Position numbers and translations under genes: made by a program
From: Mugil cephalus
Lineage: Eukaryota > Chordata > Actinopteri > Mugiliformes > Mugilidae
Assembly (NCBI RefSeq): GCF_022458985.1
Contig: NC_061786.1
Coordinates: 19,970,974 to 20,034,973, forward strand
Length of the DNA stretch: 64,000 bases
Direction of reading: 5' to 3'
In this document: positions 1-13,800 of the stretch, one piece after another
Numbering within the stretch: position 1 is the first letter of the stretch
Layout: each line of letters opens with the position of its first letter
The notes under the pieces: model-generated
The model's database searches: none
What the model was told of the DNA's origin: nothing
Seen by the model: the letters and a program-made list of their open reading frames with translations, nothing else

Positions 1-7
1 TGCGCAC

Positions 8-3000
8 CTGAGAGCCTCCGCCACAGGTGACGGAGCAGGTGTTCCACTCCCCGGTCCTCCAGCTGAGTATCCCACGGAGACGAGAGGAGAGCGTCAGTCT
101 TTTTACCACATCAGTACAAACAGACGACTGATGGAAGGAGTTTCATTCCAAAATGATGTAGTTATTTATTTTCTTTTACTTTATTTGTGGTTATATGTTT
201 AAAATTTGGTTTAAAAATCACAACTTTAGAGGTAAACGTCTCTGAACATCACCAATAACTAGTGTTTTTGACAGTTAGTTGAGCTATAACATGTCAAATA
301 TTTATTATTGGTACGGAGAGAATGATGTCTTTGACATCAAACTGACTTTTTTGTTCGATATTTTAATTAAAAACCGAAAAGCAGAAAATCTGAGAAGCTG
401 GAACTTTGAGAGAAGAAAACTTTTCTCACATAAATCGTTTTAAAAGATGATTTAGTGTAATTTCAGTGTTTACCCATCAGCTTATTAGTTTGTATAGAGC
501 CCTTTCACAGTTTGTGTAAAGTGTGGCGTTTTTTTAAGGGGCGGGGCTTAACTGGAAGCAAAAGATCTCAAACACTGTAGCTGTAACGCAAACACTGTCA
601 GCATATTTCAACGGACTGTTTTGGCAAGAATGGACGAGGAAAACGCATATTTTAATACACTCACTCACCGAGACCGTGAGTGTTATTTTAAAAATTTGAC
701 TCTCACTCATTGGATAGATGATTTGACCAAAGGAGGACACAGAGTGGACAAAGTCTGGTCCGTCTTTATCAAGTGAAGTCTCTCCAACAACAATATTACG
801 AGAAGTAAGTGGAAAATAGTTTCTGATTTTTCACTGTGGAGGGTTAAGTAGTAAATGTAACTTCTGCTTGGACCAGAAACATGTAACTAATGTTGAGTTA
901 GCAGTTAGCATTAGCATTAACATATAACAAGAACCATAAATTAACATATTTAGTCTAACACATCACAATTTATTGTAAACTACAATGTTATTCAGGCTGA
1001 AACTGATGATGCATTACATATTAATCTTATCTGATATGAAATGTGCGCATAGTTGTTGATTGTCTCACTCCAGTTCTTTTCTTTTAAAAACCAAAGCTAA
1101 ACCAAAGTCAGCTACTACTAGCAGTGGCTGGCATGTGATAAAACCTCAACTTAGTGTTTTTGATTTTTTGGTTTTGGCAAAGACGTCTTTTTAACAGAGG
1201 TTGCGTCATGCTTCCCTCTGTTTTGCCTCCAGCTAACATCGTTACACTGACGTGGGCCATGAAGGGTCTATTACCAACTGTTTGAGCAATAACTTCAGTC
1301 TTAAAGTAATTAATGTTCCTTGTTCAGACATAAATCAGCATTTTGAAATGAAACCCTTCAAATGCAATGCATGCTTATAAAAGGATGCATTGCTTTAAAC
1401 ATATCAGCAACTAAAAAACACACACACACACACATGTTGATAACATCCTTGTATAAACTATGGTTGATCTCAGCTAAAAATCAGAAACTGTTTTCCACGT
1501 TCTGGTTAGTTTGACACTAGATACTAGAAAAAAACCATCTCCCAAACCACAACCTCAGAGTTAGCATCTACTGATTCTGATCTAACATGCAGTGTTTGTT
1601 AAAGCTGCAGAACAATGAGGGTGCAGCTACTCGAGCTTCCTAAACATCTCAGGTTTCCGAGCTTTAAAGAAAAGACGCAGGAAATACCAGAGAGTCACTG
1701 ACTGAAGCCGAAACTATTTACTATCACACCGCTGCCCACAAACACACGCAGCGTGACGACTATAAACCTGCACACACGTCATTAATGGACAGAGAGTTTT
1801 AGAGTTTGTTAAAGCTAGTCAGGCAGCAGCCGAGCTCAGGGATCAGCGACACAGGTCAAAGAGGAGAGGGGCGTCTTTGGTGGAAATAAGGCCTCAGATC
1901 ACGGTTCAGTTTCCCCGGAAATAAATCGTTACAGGGTTGGAGGGAGATCTCTGAGCTGGACAGTTGCTTTTGTTCTCACCCTACACGGAGGAACAGGCTT
2001 TGCACTAAACACAGATTCAAGAGTCAAACACATTTCAAAGGGGGAGAGAATTTGTTTTCAGTTATTTATCAAATCAATTTTAGCCACTTGAATCATTTTT
2101 ATTGGCAAGTGGCTAAAGATGATTCGTTTCCCAGGTGAAATAAGCAGAATGAATTAAAATATTGGCTTAATAATTACGTCTCCCCCTGCGTTTGAAACAG
2201 ACCCTGGGTTACCTGAACACATAGGCTCTGGGTCTCTCTGAGGATCTCCACAACTGTGGTGGATACAGGTACGCCATCCTTTCAGACAGTCATAACACAG
2301 CAGCAACGGTCAACAAGCTGCTCTGGAAGTTACTTGATGATTGGAACAAAAAAAAAAAAAAAAAAGAAAACGCCTCTGAAATCTGATTGGTGAGGTTGTG
2401 TTTACCTGCGGCTCTGTGGGCACGGGTGGGGGTTGCAGGTGCGGTTGGTTTGTGGTCTCGGCAGAGAAGCGCACAGGTAGTCGGGATAGGCCTCGTTATC
2501 GATGGTGCAGAAGACCAACCGAGACTGGTAGCCTGAAGGGGGACGAGACGGAGGTTGTTTCCGAGAAGCAAAACGGTGGAATAAACTTAGCTGTAGTTCC
2601 AGCCAGTAGTTCCCGCAGCCCGACCTGAGCCGCAGTCTTTGCTGCACGCCGACCAGGATCCAAAGCTCCAGTAGTAGCCCTCTCTGGAGCGTCCGTTTGG
2701 AAGGTAGTATTCGTACTCCACGCCCTGGTTGGGCTCCTGGCTGATCAGCTGAGAGGACAGGGTGCAACACAGATGTCAGAGACTGTTTCACCACTTCATG
2801 ACCATTTCTCCACGTAAAACACTGCACATGATTTCACACACACATGCCAGTGGTTCCTTGAGTGTTTGCTGGAGGTAGTTCTGTTTGAAGCTAACATATA
2901 CAGTGATGCTAACAGCATTTGCAACCCTCCGAACTTTCTGCATTAAAATGACTCAAAACATCAGCAGATTTATCCTAAAAGTAGACAAAGAGAAATATGA

Positions 3001-6000
3001 TACTTGTGCATTTATTAATTCATTTAATAAAACAGTCATCTGCGGCAGCTTGGAGGAATTCTAACCCATTCCTCAGAACAGAACCTCACATGTTAACTCA
3101 CAACCACTTACTTCAGGTTCTTCCACAATATTTCCACCAAACTAAGGTCAGGACTCGTTCTTCAATCATTTTGTATGTGCTTGGGGTTGTTTTCTTGCTG
3201 CATGACCCCATTTCTCTTAAGCTTCAGCTCACAGGCAAGAGAATTAGCTCTTATAATTCAGAATTCATTGGTCGTTCATATAGATATGTGCTGTGAAGAT
3301 CGGACTGTAGCAAATCCCTGAAAGTGAAACCTCATAGATATGAAATCTTGGCTAATTTTTTTAGAATACACAACTATACAAGTATAATATTTCAGTTTCA
3401 TTTGATTGACTGAGCTCTCCTTGTCTACGTTCAGTACTTGTGTGAAACAACTTGTTTTTTTATATTCAACAGTTTATTTATCCTTAATGCTTCCGAGCCT
3501 CTTTATGGTTTACCAGTTCTTGGGGGTTTCCTTTGCTTCCACTGCTGTGGTCATCTGGCCTGAACTGGGGACTGGCCCCAGGAAGCAGTGGTGCTAAATG
3601 CAGGAAATTCCAACCAGGCCGTACCAAGGTCCCTCGACATTAGGGGGATTTGGGTTATTTAGTTTTAGATTTAGTGAAATTTATAAGACTTAAGTTTGAT
3701 ATGTTTGATTAATGGAATGTTTATTTTAAATTATAGACATTTTTTTGCAGGTACTATATTAGTGTGTTATGTTATTTCTTTATAGAATAATCGGTCTGTG
3801 TAATTGACTGTTTCAGATTGCTTGGTTTGTTTAGTTTAGCTCCTTTCATTTGGCCTTTTTTTTTAATGGGCCCAGATCTTTATCGCTTAGTTTTTGATCT
3901 CAATGTTGCTGTGAAGCAGCCAGCTTAAAGGCATCGTGTGGATTTTGAAATATGGGGATTGTTTACACCAAAATAAGGGAAATTCACTTGAAAGTTATTT
4001 TCTCTGCAGTGTGAGACCGTTTGTGAAGCATTGAAGGTTTCTGTGATCTTACCTCAACAACCAACGGTTCAGTGGTGGGTCCGCGGCCAATGATGGTCTC
4101 CGGGATGTTGTCCCCCTCAGCTCCTCGTTGATAGTACAGCGTGGTGCCAGCGATTGGTGTCGCACGGGAAAACTCGATTACCCAGTGGCCATTGAGGTAG
4201 TACTCTCCACGCAGGTTCTTGATAGCTGATCATTCATGTCAGTTTTGTTAGGTAGAACACAACATACTACAGAAACTGTTTTCTTTCGATCCCAATTTGC
4301 ATCGTAAACAAAAAGCCCAAACTCACCCAGGTAGTTACGCGTGGCCACCGTCTCTCTGATGCTGATGGTCGTGGCTCCGACCGGGATGATGAACATCTGG
4401 TTGTAGCCTGACATGAAAACAGGACATAAACTCATAAGAACTTGGCTTCCGGTTTCCTTCCACCTCAGAGGATTGGAAAATGAAACGCGCGTCGTACCAG
4501 TCGGTTGGTCCCGTACGGTGAAGCTGCTCTTGACCTGATAGCAGGACTGGCCGTTGCCCCCACACTGCAGGCAGGGGTCCTCCTGCTGAGGAGACTCCAG
4601 CATGTTGTCGCAGCCCAGACGCTGATGGAAGTAAACGGAGGGAAGGATTTCATAAGAAAACACAGAGAAATACAAGTCAAATCCATTGTAGTATTCAGTA
4701 CATACCCTCAGACATCAAATGGTATGTCAACTCAGTTGAGTACAGTCTATTCATGTTGATACTGGCCTGTATTAAAAGCTTAATTTGTGACATTGTTCCA
4801 CTGAAATCAAAGCTTATGTCATTTAAAACGAGCAGTGGAATTGCACATTAAAAAAAAAGTCACCATTGCTAGATAGCTTGGCCACAAAAAGCAGCGGTCC
4901 AGCCGCAGATTAGCAGGTTCAACACCCAAAACAATGGAAGACCTGGTTTAAAGAGTGTTGAGAGACTAAATGTGATGAAATGTGAACACACTGTTTCTGT
5001 GAAAGTAGCAATTATACACCCTGGCAAGAAAAAACCCTGGTTTCAAGGTTTTTAAAAACTCAACTATAACATTTACAAATACATTCTGAGAGGAGAGAGG
5101 ACTCAGGTCCACTGCTCTGGTCAGAGGAGGAGGAGGAGGAGGAGGAGGTTTACAGAGATGTGAAGTCAGAGGTTGGATTTTACGAGGTGTTTTATGGGTA
5201 AAAGGTTCATGGGTTGCAGCAATAATTGCGTGAGAAAAGAGCAGAGGCAGTGTTTGACGTTACCACATAGTGAAACTAATCTTAGACCCTGCTGCTCCTC
5301 TGATTGTGCCCTCTGTGATTAATGAGGTGTGAGGGACGAGTTTGACTGAAGATACGAGAGATTTCACTGATAGGACTTACAAAACAAAATTATGAGCAGA
5401 CTGGATTACTCTGTACGTACTCACAGCGCAGGCCAGAGAGCGTTTAAAATAGAACATCCTACCGAGCCCTAATCTAATTAGAAACATGTATAACATCCCT
5501 TTACTTCCCCTTATGTCTTCTTGTGTTCCCTTCCACCCTAACCCACCTTACAGACTCCATCCACACAGATATCCCTCCGCCCTGGGTGACAGGGCGTGCC
5601 ATCAACCACAGCCCTGCGGTGGCGGTAGTAGAAGTTTTCTCCTCTCGGCATGCAGTTCAGCTCGCAGGGATTCTCAGCTGCCAGACAGAGGAGTCAGATT
5701 TTAGAGTTTAAAACGCTTCATCTGTCATCTCCGGTAATTAATTACAATAGTTACAGCCAACTCTGATTTTCACCTCCGTAATACGGGAGCCACTTGTAGC
5801 GTTTGCCCTGGAAGTCGGTCCCATCGAACTGGGAGCACTGCTCTTCACGGAAGTCCTTGGATCCCTCCGGGCAGTCCTGCAGCGGAGGTAAAGGTCAGCG
5901 ATGCAGAAACAGGCACAAGTTTCATTTAAAATAAAAAATATCCAGTAAACAGAGAGAGAAGGGGTTTGGTCACCTGGATGTTACAGGAGCGGAAGGACTT

Positions 6001-9000
6001 GTCAGGCCCGACGCAGTTGTGTCCTCCGTCCGTCCTGTGTGTAGAGACGAGGAAACGTGAAAATGAGGATGAGGATAAAAGGGAAAGAGATCTCATCTCA
6101 TCTCATCTCATCTGTCTTCGTATTGTTTCATCGTATCTTCTCTTATATGTTTTTAATCCCGTCTGATTTCATCTCTCCTCTGTTCTCAGCTGATCCTCTC
6201 TTATCTCATAATTTGTCGTCTTATTTTATGTCGTTTAATTTCTTCTCATCTCATCTCGCTTCACATAATATTTTCTTGTCTTTGTTTAGTCTGTCTGATT
6301 TAATGATCTCATTTTTTTCCATCTTATTACATATGATCTTACCTTGTCTCATCTCTTTTAATCTCTTCTCATGTCATCGTGTATAATATCGTATTTCAGG
6401 CCCAGACAACCAAAGGATTTATGAAAACGAGAGCTAATCCTGGCTTGTATCCTGTCTCCTGGTAAATCTCAAAGCACTTGAGCCTCAATTTAACGCAGTG
6501 AAAAGCTTAAGTCTAAAGCTGCAAAGAGAAGTCGAGATAACAGTTACTTTGGGAAATTCATCCAGAGCCGCAGAACCAAGTGTTACCAAGTAAAACTAAG
6601 CAACAACTTTTATTTTCATTTCTCATCAGTGCTAAAAAAAATCTACTTAGTTTTCATAACACTTCTTAGTTCCTCCTAACGGGACAGAAACATTTAATGA
6701 CTGGGTGCAGCGAACATATGCAAATACAGCTCGGGCCGCCTGTGTGTGCAGAAATAACAAGGCTCATGTCAGGCATTAAGCAGCATTCCTCTTTAATCTG
6801 TACCTGTAAAAACAAAACCGAACCTCACATCACAGCAGTGTGCCTCGACATCAGCAGCGCTGGGCTTTGCCCAAACACCTGCGTGCGCAGGACATGCTGT
6901 GAGGCGACAGATGGTTTTGCCAGCCGCCTTTTTTCAGCCCTGCTGATAACTCATGATTCACCTCCAAAAGTACCTGCCCTTAAGCCTAAAAAAACAACAC
7001 GCGCTCCTGTCGACGTGCCGGAGATTAGGGTTGAAACAAGTCGAAAACAGAACGTTTTGTCCTTTCCGAGCAGCAAATAAATCATGGAAATAGTGGCAGC
7101 TATTGATTGCACAAATCTGAAACAGAAGCGAAAGCGTGGCGGAGACAACGAGAAGTAGAAGGTCACTGCAGCAAGATCAGCCAGTTTTATATGGAAACTA
7201 ACGTGTAACTTCATGGGAGTTCCTGTAAAGCACACAATGATTCAACCTGTCAAATCACAGTGTTTAAAGGTATGATTCAGACGACTAAAAGGTAAAGGAC
7301 AGATCTCCCTCCCTGAAACTCATCCTTCAGACGAAGAGGAGAAGACGACTAATTACCAGAACGCCTGACTCACTCACTGACTGCATGGACATGTTCAAAA
7401 CCAGCCCTTGAACACACCACGACACCAAGGCTTACTTTTATTCTTATTTATATCAAAGATTTTCCTGCAGTTTGCTGTCACATAAATGCAACAAAAATAT
7501 CCCACAAAGTGAAACTGTTAGGACGTGTTAGGACGTGTTCTGCCTGGTGGGCATCTTTCTTCAGAAAAAGAACGAAGAAGAAAACTTTGTTCTTTTTTTC
7601 TGACATTCCCCCCCCACTGTTACCGAGACACACCTTCATATTCGGTGGAGCATTTAATGGCAACAAAAGATGACGTATGAGTAGAGAACACAGTCATTTT
7701 TTTTTGTTAGAACGTGCTGTATCCTAAACAGGATTAGACGTATTTTTGCTGGAGTGGTTCCATTTTATCCTACGTAACATTTCAAAAGAGAGAACATTGA
7801 ACTTCTCACTACACGCTGTGGTTTCCTTGTCTCTGCAGTGGATTAATTTCAAAGACAAAGATGAAATCTGCTCATTGTTTGAGATGAAATCAGCCCTTTT
7901 CAAGCTTCATGATCTGGGACCCCCCTAAAGAAAACAGGTATAGTCAGATGTCTGTGAGTTGGTTAAAGTTTCACCGAAAGGAAGATTTTTGCTTTGGACT
8001 CCTCACATGGTTTCACTTAAACTCTAAAGCCTGAGGCTGTTTTTTTTTTTCTTTTTTCTTTTAAAATTACCTCTAAAAACACTCAGATTCAATCAGTAAC
8101 AGCTTTGCAGAACTGAACAACCTTGAGCTTTTCTGATAAGAGACTCTTAAGACAATTTTCCTTGAGTCCACATCCTTGCAGCAGAGTGACGTCCAACTCC
8201 AACTTAGATGCAACAGAAGTGTATGGAATTAATAACATGCCATAATTCAAAGTTGAAAATAGTTTGTGTTAGTTTTGAAAGTCTGAAAAGAAATTTAAAC
8301 CTTTGCAAATATGACTTTATATTAGTCTATACTGTCAGAAGAGTTTTTCTTCTTCATGGCTGCATCTCTCCACCCTCCAATACGTTTTCCGTTATTTTGT
8401 TCTCTTGATCTTCTACCTTGTAAGTGGTGATCTGAACTGGTCTAGGTTGAAAATGCAAAAGTGTATTTGGTAGATTTCAAGCTTTCAAAAGCACAGTTTA
8501 TTTCTTTTGCATTTTCAAATTATGGCGCAATATTAATCCCATATATTTTAAGCACAATGATGCTGCATCCATTTTAATCATAGAAACAATAACTGGACCT
8601 ACTGCATGGTTCCATAACCGTATAAATTATCCAATATTTTATTAGAATACTACTGTTTTGACCCCTTGGATTTATCTTTGACCCTGTAAAGAGGACTAAT
8701 GGGATGGGAAGGAAACCACTGGACTAAAACATGTACTTTTAATTAAATACAAGATCTTCTTTCACTTTCATCGTCCTCCTCCTCCACCTACCTCATGACC
8801 ACAGATCACTTTAAGAGTTACGAGAGGCAACATGCCAGCTGGATTCCAGCAATAACACCTCTTACAACATGTTCAATGAAAGCTGGCAACAGCCCCCAGC
8901 ATGACTTTATGACTCCTTGCTCGCTCCTGTTGTCGTCAGACGTAAGAAAAGAACGAGCCAACTCAAAAACTTCCCAGAAATCTTATTTAACAAAACGATT

Positions 9001-11059
9001 AGAGGATCATAATCCAGGGAACATTGTGTTGATGTTTTTTTTAGAACACTTTAGAAGTTGTTTCAGCCTAAAGACACAAATGTCCACTCCCCATCCGATC
9101 CTCTTCCAACGGCAACACCCAGCAACTAAGAAGTCCTTTTAATATTAAAGGGGCCCCTCCCTGCAGCAGTGTGTTCTGGATGTAAGACAAGCCCACGTCC
9201 TCCAGACTTCAAGGCATTCCTTTACAATCAAGATACAGTCTGTGCCCGTCAACCTCACAATTAGCTTTATTCACACAGGGGAAACAAAAACCTGCGTGTC
9301 TGTATGTATGCAGGGCTTCACAATGAGCTAGAAAGGAAAATGAAGAAGGAATGTGCAGCGTGTGTTCATGTGCATCCGAAAACAGATAAAGGAATTGGAA
9401 CCTGTGAGTTATGCAACGTCTGGTTCTCATGGTGACGCCACTGCCACAGCTGCGGCTGCATTCTCCGTAAGGACCCCACGAGTCCCAGTGATCCACGCTG
9501 GGCACCTGGATGCGATGGACAGGAAGTTATTTGTAATTTCTACCTTCAAAAACAAGAACTATTAGCTTTTAAAGTGAGACTAAGGGTTTTTAATTACCCT
9601 TTACTAGTGCTTTGTACTTCTTTTACCACAGCTGTTCCTTTACGTATTTCATTGACCTTTTATATACCTAATGGTGGAGCCTGTGTACTTTCCATATTTT
9701 TCATAGTCAGCTCGTACGTTCATCTTCATGTCAGGTTTCATGTTACATGTCTGTGACTTTTGTATTTGTGTCAACGTAAAAGGATGGCATCATCTGGCTG
9801 CAAAACAAATCTACCTACAGGTACAAGTACAGTAACCTGAACCTGAACTTGTGCTGCAGAGGAAAGTTGTCCGATATAATTGAAAAATCCAGAAGAGCTA
9901 CTAAATGGGCCTTAAGGTGGGACTGAGTTTTGCACCAACCAAATCCTACGTGCACACAATGTTACATAATATTTAGCCCTTTAGCTAGCTTGATTCAAAT
10001 TAGCAAGAGAGATCATATTACTCCAGTTTTAGCTTCACTGCAATAGCTCCCTTTAAAATCTAGAATTTTAAATCCTCCTCCTTACAAACAAGACCCTTAA
10101 AGGCGTTGCTCCATCATATGTGAAATACGTGTCCTTGTACCATATCATCACAACAGATCACTTTGATCTCAAAGTGCAGGACTACTTGTGGTTCAAAAAG
10201 TAAAATAGGAGGTAGAGCCTTCGGCTATTATTCTGCTCGCCTGTACTTTTAAGATCAGGCTTAAGACTTTCCTTTTTGATCAAGCTTATAGTTAGGGCTG
10301 GACTGAACCATCCCTTATTTATTATGCACTAGGCCTAGCCAGCTGGGGGACGATGCACCTCTTCTCTCTTGCACCGAGCTCCTATCGTCTAATTTCTTTT
10401 CTCTGGTACCAATTGTCTGTCCTCTAATTTCTTATCTAACTTCTTCTATATTACTAGTCACACAAGTCTGTGCCACTCTGTGTAGCATGTTTACTGCTGT
10501 GAGTCACCCTCTGAAATGCATAGTCATAGAAATAACAGGCAGCCTGTAAAGATACCTAAAAAGTTTCCGAGGGCAGGGTTCACTTGCCCCTTTGTGATCT
10601 ACATCAAAAATGTCTCTTACTTTTTACTGTTTTTCAAGTAAAGCTGATGGACATCAGGATTTCTAAACATAGCATTGTGTGTCATCCGCAAAGAGTTTGA
10701 CTCTCATGTCAGTATATACAGTTTATAGAACAAATAATCACATTTTAGAAGCAGTAAACATTAAATCCTGGTATTTGTGCTTAAACAATTACGGAAATCA
10801 TCAATCTGCTCATGGATTATGTAGCTAAGTGCTGCAACTCTACTTTACACGACAACTACTCTAAAAATTGGCTTGGTTTAAAAGAGAGTCATCCAGACTG
10901 AGAGGCAGTTTATTGGTGTTTCCGTTTTGGTTTGTAACATTTGTTTGTGCTGCTTTCATTGTTTCCTCTTTGTGTGTATTCATTTCTAGTGGATCCGCTC
11001 ACCATGAATGCTGGAGCCAGGAGCAGCTGAAGGATCAGCAGAGGAAGCAACATCTTCAT
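8..11059 (-). CDS. papln: Papilin, N-terminal 380 codons (3' part outside window)
   Basis: Secreted extracellular-matrix glycoprotein of the ADAMTS-like group. Coding exons in transcript order: 11059-11003, 9505-9402, 6034-5974, 5876-5774, 5677-5547, 4621-4498, 4407-4327, 4225-4053, 2748-2625, 2532-2406, 62-8. All have AG/GT borders, phases agree and the total is 1140 nt. The first exon is tiny and encodes a signal peptide ([19 protein letters not shown]). Then come a thrombospondin type-1 repeat (about 20-74, [15 protein letters not shown]), the ADAMTS cysteine-rich and spacer region (about 75-290, with [21 protein letters not shown] and [10 protein letters not shown]), a second TSR ([14 protein letters not shown]) and the start of a third ([11 protein letters not shown]). 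Order and motifs match vertebrate papilin from memory. Known papilins continue with further TSRs, Kunitz, Ig and PLAC domains, not visible here. The donor at 7-6 leads out of the window. ADAMTSL proteins are the only serious alternative. Confidence 0.93.
63..2405 (-). other. papln intron, no gene
   Basis: Intron between the second and third TSR-coding segments. It is AT-rich, with a short (CA)n at about 1419-1434 and a perfect 12-bp inverted repeat at 2079-2117. The short ORFs have no coding character. Confidence 0.7.
2079..2117. repeat. Small perfect hairpin in papln intron
   Basis: The 12-base arms tttagccacttg (2079-2090) and caagtggctaaa (2106-2117) are perfect reverse complements around a 15-nt loop. 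It lies in an intron. No wider precursor-like pairing was found by eye. Confidence 0.6.
2890..3650. mobile_element. Probable decayed DNA-transposon or MITE remnant
   Basis: This intronic stretch has phrases I associate with interspersed teleost elements (ccattcctcagaacagaac, ttccacaatatttccacc, cttgctgcatgacccc). No intact ORF is present and the termini are unclear. The family is not assigned; this rests on recollection. Confidence 0.3.
5126..5148. repeat. (GGA)n microsatellite
   Basis: About seven uninterrupted GGA units within a papln intron. Confidence 0.85.
6085..6395. repeat. Degenerate (TCTCA)n simple repeat
   Basis: It begins as clean tctca units around 6089-6112 and decays over about 300 bp into TCTT/TCAT-rich sequence. 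The ORFs reported across it are compositional artefacts. It lies in the large papln intron 6035-9401, in which I otherwise see no gene. Confidence 0.75.
9935..10560 (+). mobile_element. Decayed non-LTR retrotransposon tail (L2/Rex-like)
   Basis: On the plus strand, broken frames resemble the C-terminal end of fish LINE reverse transcriptases: a [18 protein letters not shown]-like stretch near 10016-10066, then a sequence resembling common fish LINE 3' ends (gaaccatcccttatttatta, near 10304). Stops and frameshifts make it non-functional. It lies in the papln intron between the signal-peptide exon and the first TSR exon. The family call is from recollection. Confidence 0.55.
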
Positions 11060-12775
11060 CGTTGCCTGGGTGAAAAAAAAAGAGAGAGAGAAGGCATCCA
11101 GAGTTTAGTCACTGTGACTAATATAGGTTGTTCAATGTGAAACTACTCTGTGGAAAACAAGCCAGGACAACAAGAGTGAAGAGTCACTGATGGGATGTGA
11201 AATACTAAAGAGGAGCTATAGGGACGCTGAGTAACTTCCTTTTTTTTTCCAGCAGCTGATTAATGTTAAATTAAAAGCTGGGACTTCAACGTTGGCTTGA
11301 CAGACACACTCTCGGCCACGTTTATGTGTTGGTTTTGGAGTGGGAATTCTATGTTTTGCAGATTTAGTTTCAATCCACAGGGGAGCAAGTTGCCTCCAGG
11401 TGAAACATACATCTGGGACTCAGTTTTAAGATATCAACTTGGAATTTGGCACATTAAATTATATTTAGCAACTGGCGATTAACTAAGGCACACCTCCATA
11501 ACTGTGAGTAGTTATGGAGCACCATGCTTATCACTTCCTCCTGCTGTCTCGACACTAATTGCTTAACCAAGCAAAAAATGTTGCCATTGTTGCATGTGGA
11601 GAGGCTGTTTGTTTGTTTTTTCCCTCCGAGCAAATGGTGGATTTCCTGCAAACCCCCCCCCACTCTGAAGGTAGAGCTGCCAAACCACCTCTGACCTGTC
11701 AGCCATGACCACCAAATGCCCTGACGGAGAGGAAAAGATACCCCGCGGGCCAAGAAATTAAATGGATGGCTGTGCAGGGGCAAAGTGAAAGCATGGAGTC
11801 ATCCCGTCTGTCTCAGACATACACAAACACTCAAAGAGCCAAAAGGCCACAATTGAGCAACAGTGTAATGGTAATGGGTGGTGGTGGTAATCTGACACGG
11901 TGCTGTCTGGACTTGCAGCTTCTCACTGACTCAGGATTTCATTTATCTTCTTTTTATTTCCAGGAAATCACTTAATAATGTCCATAAAACCTAATGATTT
12001 GCTTTCACCTGGCCCAAAATCTAAAATATTGAATCTAAACTCAGATAAAATGGAAGAAGAAGGTGCAAAGTGACAACGAGAGAGTGAAACTGGTCAATAT
12101 TACACATTTTTGGATTCATTTCAAGAATTGGTGTATTGTTATTTTTCCATCAATACATTGACAAATGACCCTCAGCAAAAACAGCTTCCATCAAACTTTA
12201 TTCTTATGGTAAAATATGTCACCACCGAAAAATGAAAAATCTTAATAATCACAATAAGACACCAACCAGCTGAGATCCCTGCATCTCTATTTATAAGCCT
12301 CAAGCCTCGAGCATTGCATGCTTTTATCCAACCAAATTAACAATTATTCATCAGTCAGTTAGTCAGCCTGAGCAGGCAGCGTCTTGCGCCTCTTGCGTAT
12401 TGTGCGTATCCGGGAACCTTCGCAGGCTGGAAACTTCTAATTGAACCTTACGGGAAGGTGTGTGTTACTGTGACACCTCTATGAACGTTACATAATAAGG
12501 TGCGTGTATTCCTGGGTGTCTATGTTGATCTTAGCAATATTTGGAGACCGGCTCTCCACGATCACTTATTTGATTTAATATAAAAAAGTTTATATATGTA
12601 TATATATATATCTTCTTCTATTTTTTTTTTTTCTCTGGTGATTGTTGACCCCGAGCAGTCAATTCCTCTAAACTCCGGCAAAGATCATAAAAAGGAGCTA
12701 ATATCCAAAGAAAATCTGACGCAAGAATAAGGGGCTTTAAATGTTATTTGGATTGAAATAAATTCATCTACTCAC

Positions 12776-13150
12776 CCCTGTTCAGTGGTTGTAAAAGCGG
12801 CTTCTTAAGAGTCCCCAAAACCCGCCGGACCCGCAGCAGAACAGAACTGACAGCTGGCTTCTCTCCGGAGCTTTGGCTTGAAGATGCGTCGGAACAGAGG
12901 TGCAGTGTTCTGGATATATGAGGAGGGCTCTCTGGCTGGAAACCTCTCCGTCTGTCTGTCTGTCTCTCTCTGTCTCTCTCTCCCTCTCTCTCTTTCGTTC
13001 TGCCTTGCATCCAACGGGAACCCGAGAAGCAGAAGAACAAGAAGAAGAAGACGCAGAGAAAGTCCCGTTGGCTGAATCCTCCGCGGCGTCATCAGCGCGC
13101 TTTTTAACCAGCAGCCCCATCCGATCCAATTACAGCCCCAGCGGACAGAG
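12776..13150 (-). other. papln: Probable 5' UTR exon and promoter region of papln
   Basis: A donor CAGGG|GTGAGT ends this exon at 12776, and a polypyrimidine-AG acceptor lies just upstream of the papln start codon (about 11064), so the two join as untranslated leader plus signal-peptide exon. All three forward frames of the minus strand have stops or low-complexity content here. A TC/TCTG-rich simple repeat (about 12945-13003) sits inside. One frame encodes a leucine-rich run resembling a signal peptide, but it hits a stop before the donor. The 5' limit is a guess. Confidence 0.5.
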
Positions 13151-13587
13151 ATGGGCACCTTTTACGCACAGCCTGTAATTTCAGACTGTAAAAATAACAG
13201 TTAATCAGCGCGTTCGTTTGTTGTAAGCCTCACATGTCCTAGATGAGGGTGTTTTCTTTTTTTTTTTTTGTTGCGAACATGCCAGGGTAATCATCTAAAG
13301 TCATCATAGGATACGAGGTGAAGGCTGGGTTTTTATTTTGAGCTGGAAATGGTTCCCAAATGTTTCCTTGCTTTGGTTTATTGGGTTAAACGTTGAGCTG
13401 GATGTAAGGAGATGGTTTAACATTTTTGTTTTTTTCTACAACATGTGTTTTTTTTCTTTACGCCTGACTTAATTTAAATCACTAAAAATAAACACTAAAA
13501 GTGCTGAGGTGTAAAACGCTGGGTTTGAATGCATGTATTAACGTCATGCAAATATGATAAGGCATTAAAGTCAACCAGCTCCCATTT

Positions 13588-13800
13588 AAATTCACATGCA
13601 CACCTACAGCCAATTCAGAATCACTAATTTACTTAACACCTTTGTCTTTGGATGGTGGGAGGAAGCCGGAGCACCACAGCATGCAAACGTTGCACAGAAA
13701 GGCCCAAGTTGGCCGGTGGATTTGTACCCAGAACCTATATAGAGGATCAGTCAGTACGTTTACATACACGTATACAATCACTATATCACTGTGCCACACT
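13588..13800 (-). mobile_element. SINE-like interspersed repeat, reverse orientation
   Basis: It reads as the reverse complement of a common fish repeat: cacatgcacacctacagcc, then ctttggatggtgggaggaag, then acccagaacct, ending cactgtgccac. A forward-oriented copy is at 43945-44104 (gttagcactgacgtctcac, then gcatgttctccctgtg). The tRNA-like head is degraded. No coding capacity. Confidence 0.55.

Noticed and set aside
12782-13158. Minus-strand ORF with a leucine run like a signal peptide
   Set aside because: It has a simple-repeat tail (RERERETDRQ), hits a stop before the donor at 12776, and a better signal-peptide exon exists at 11059-11003.
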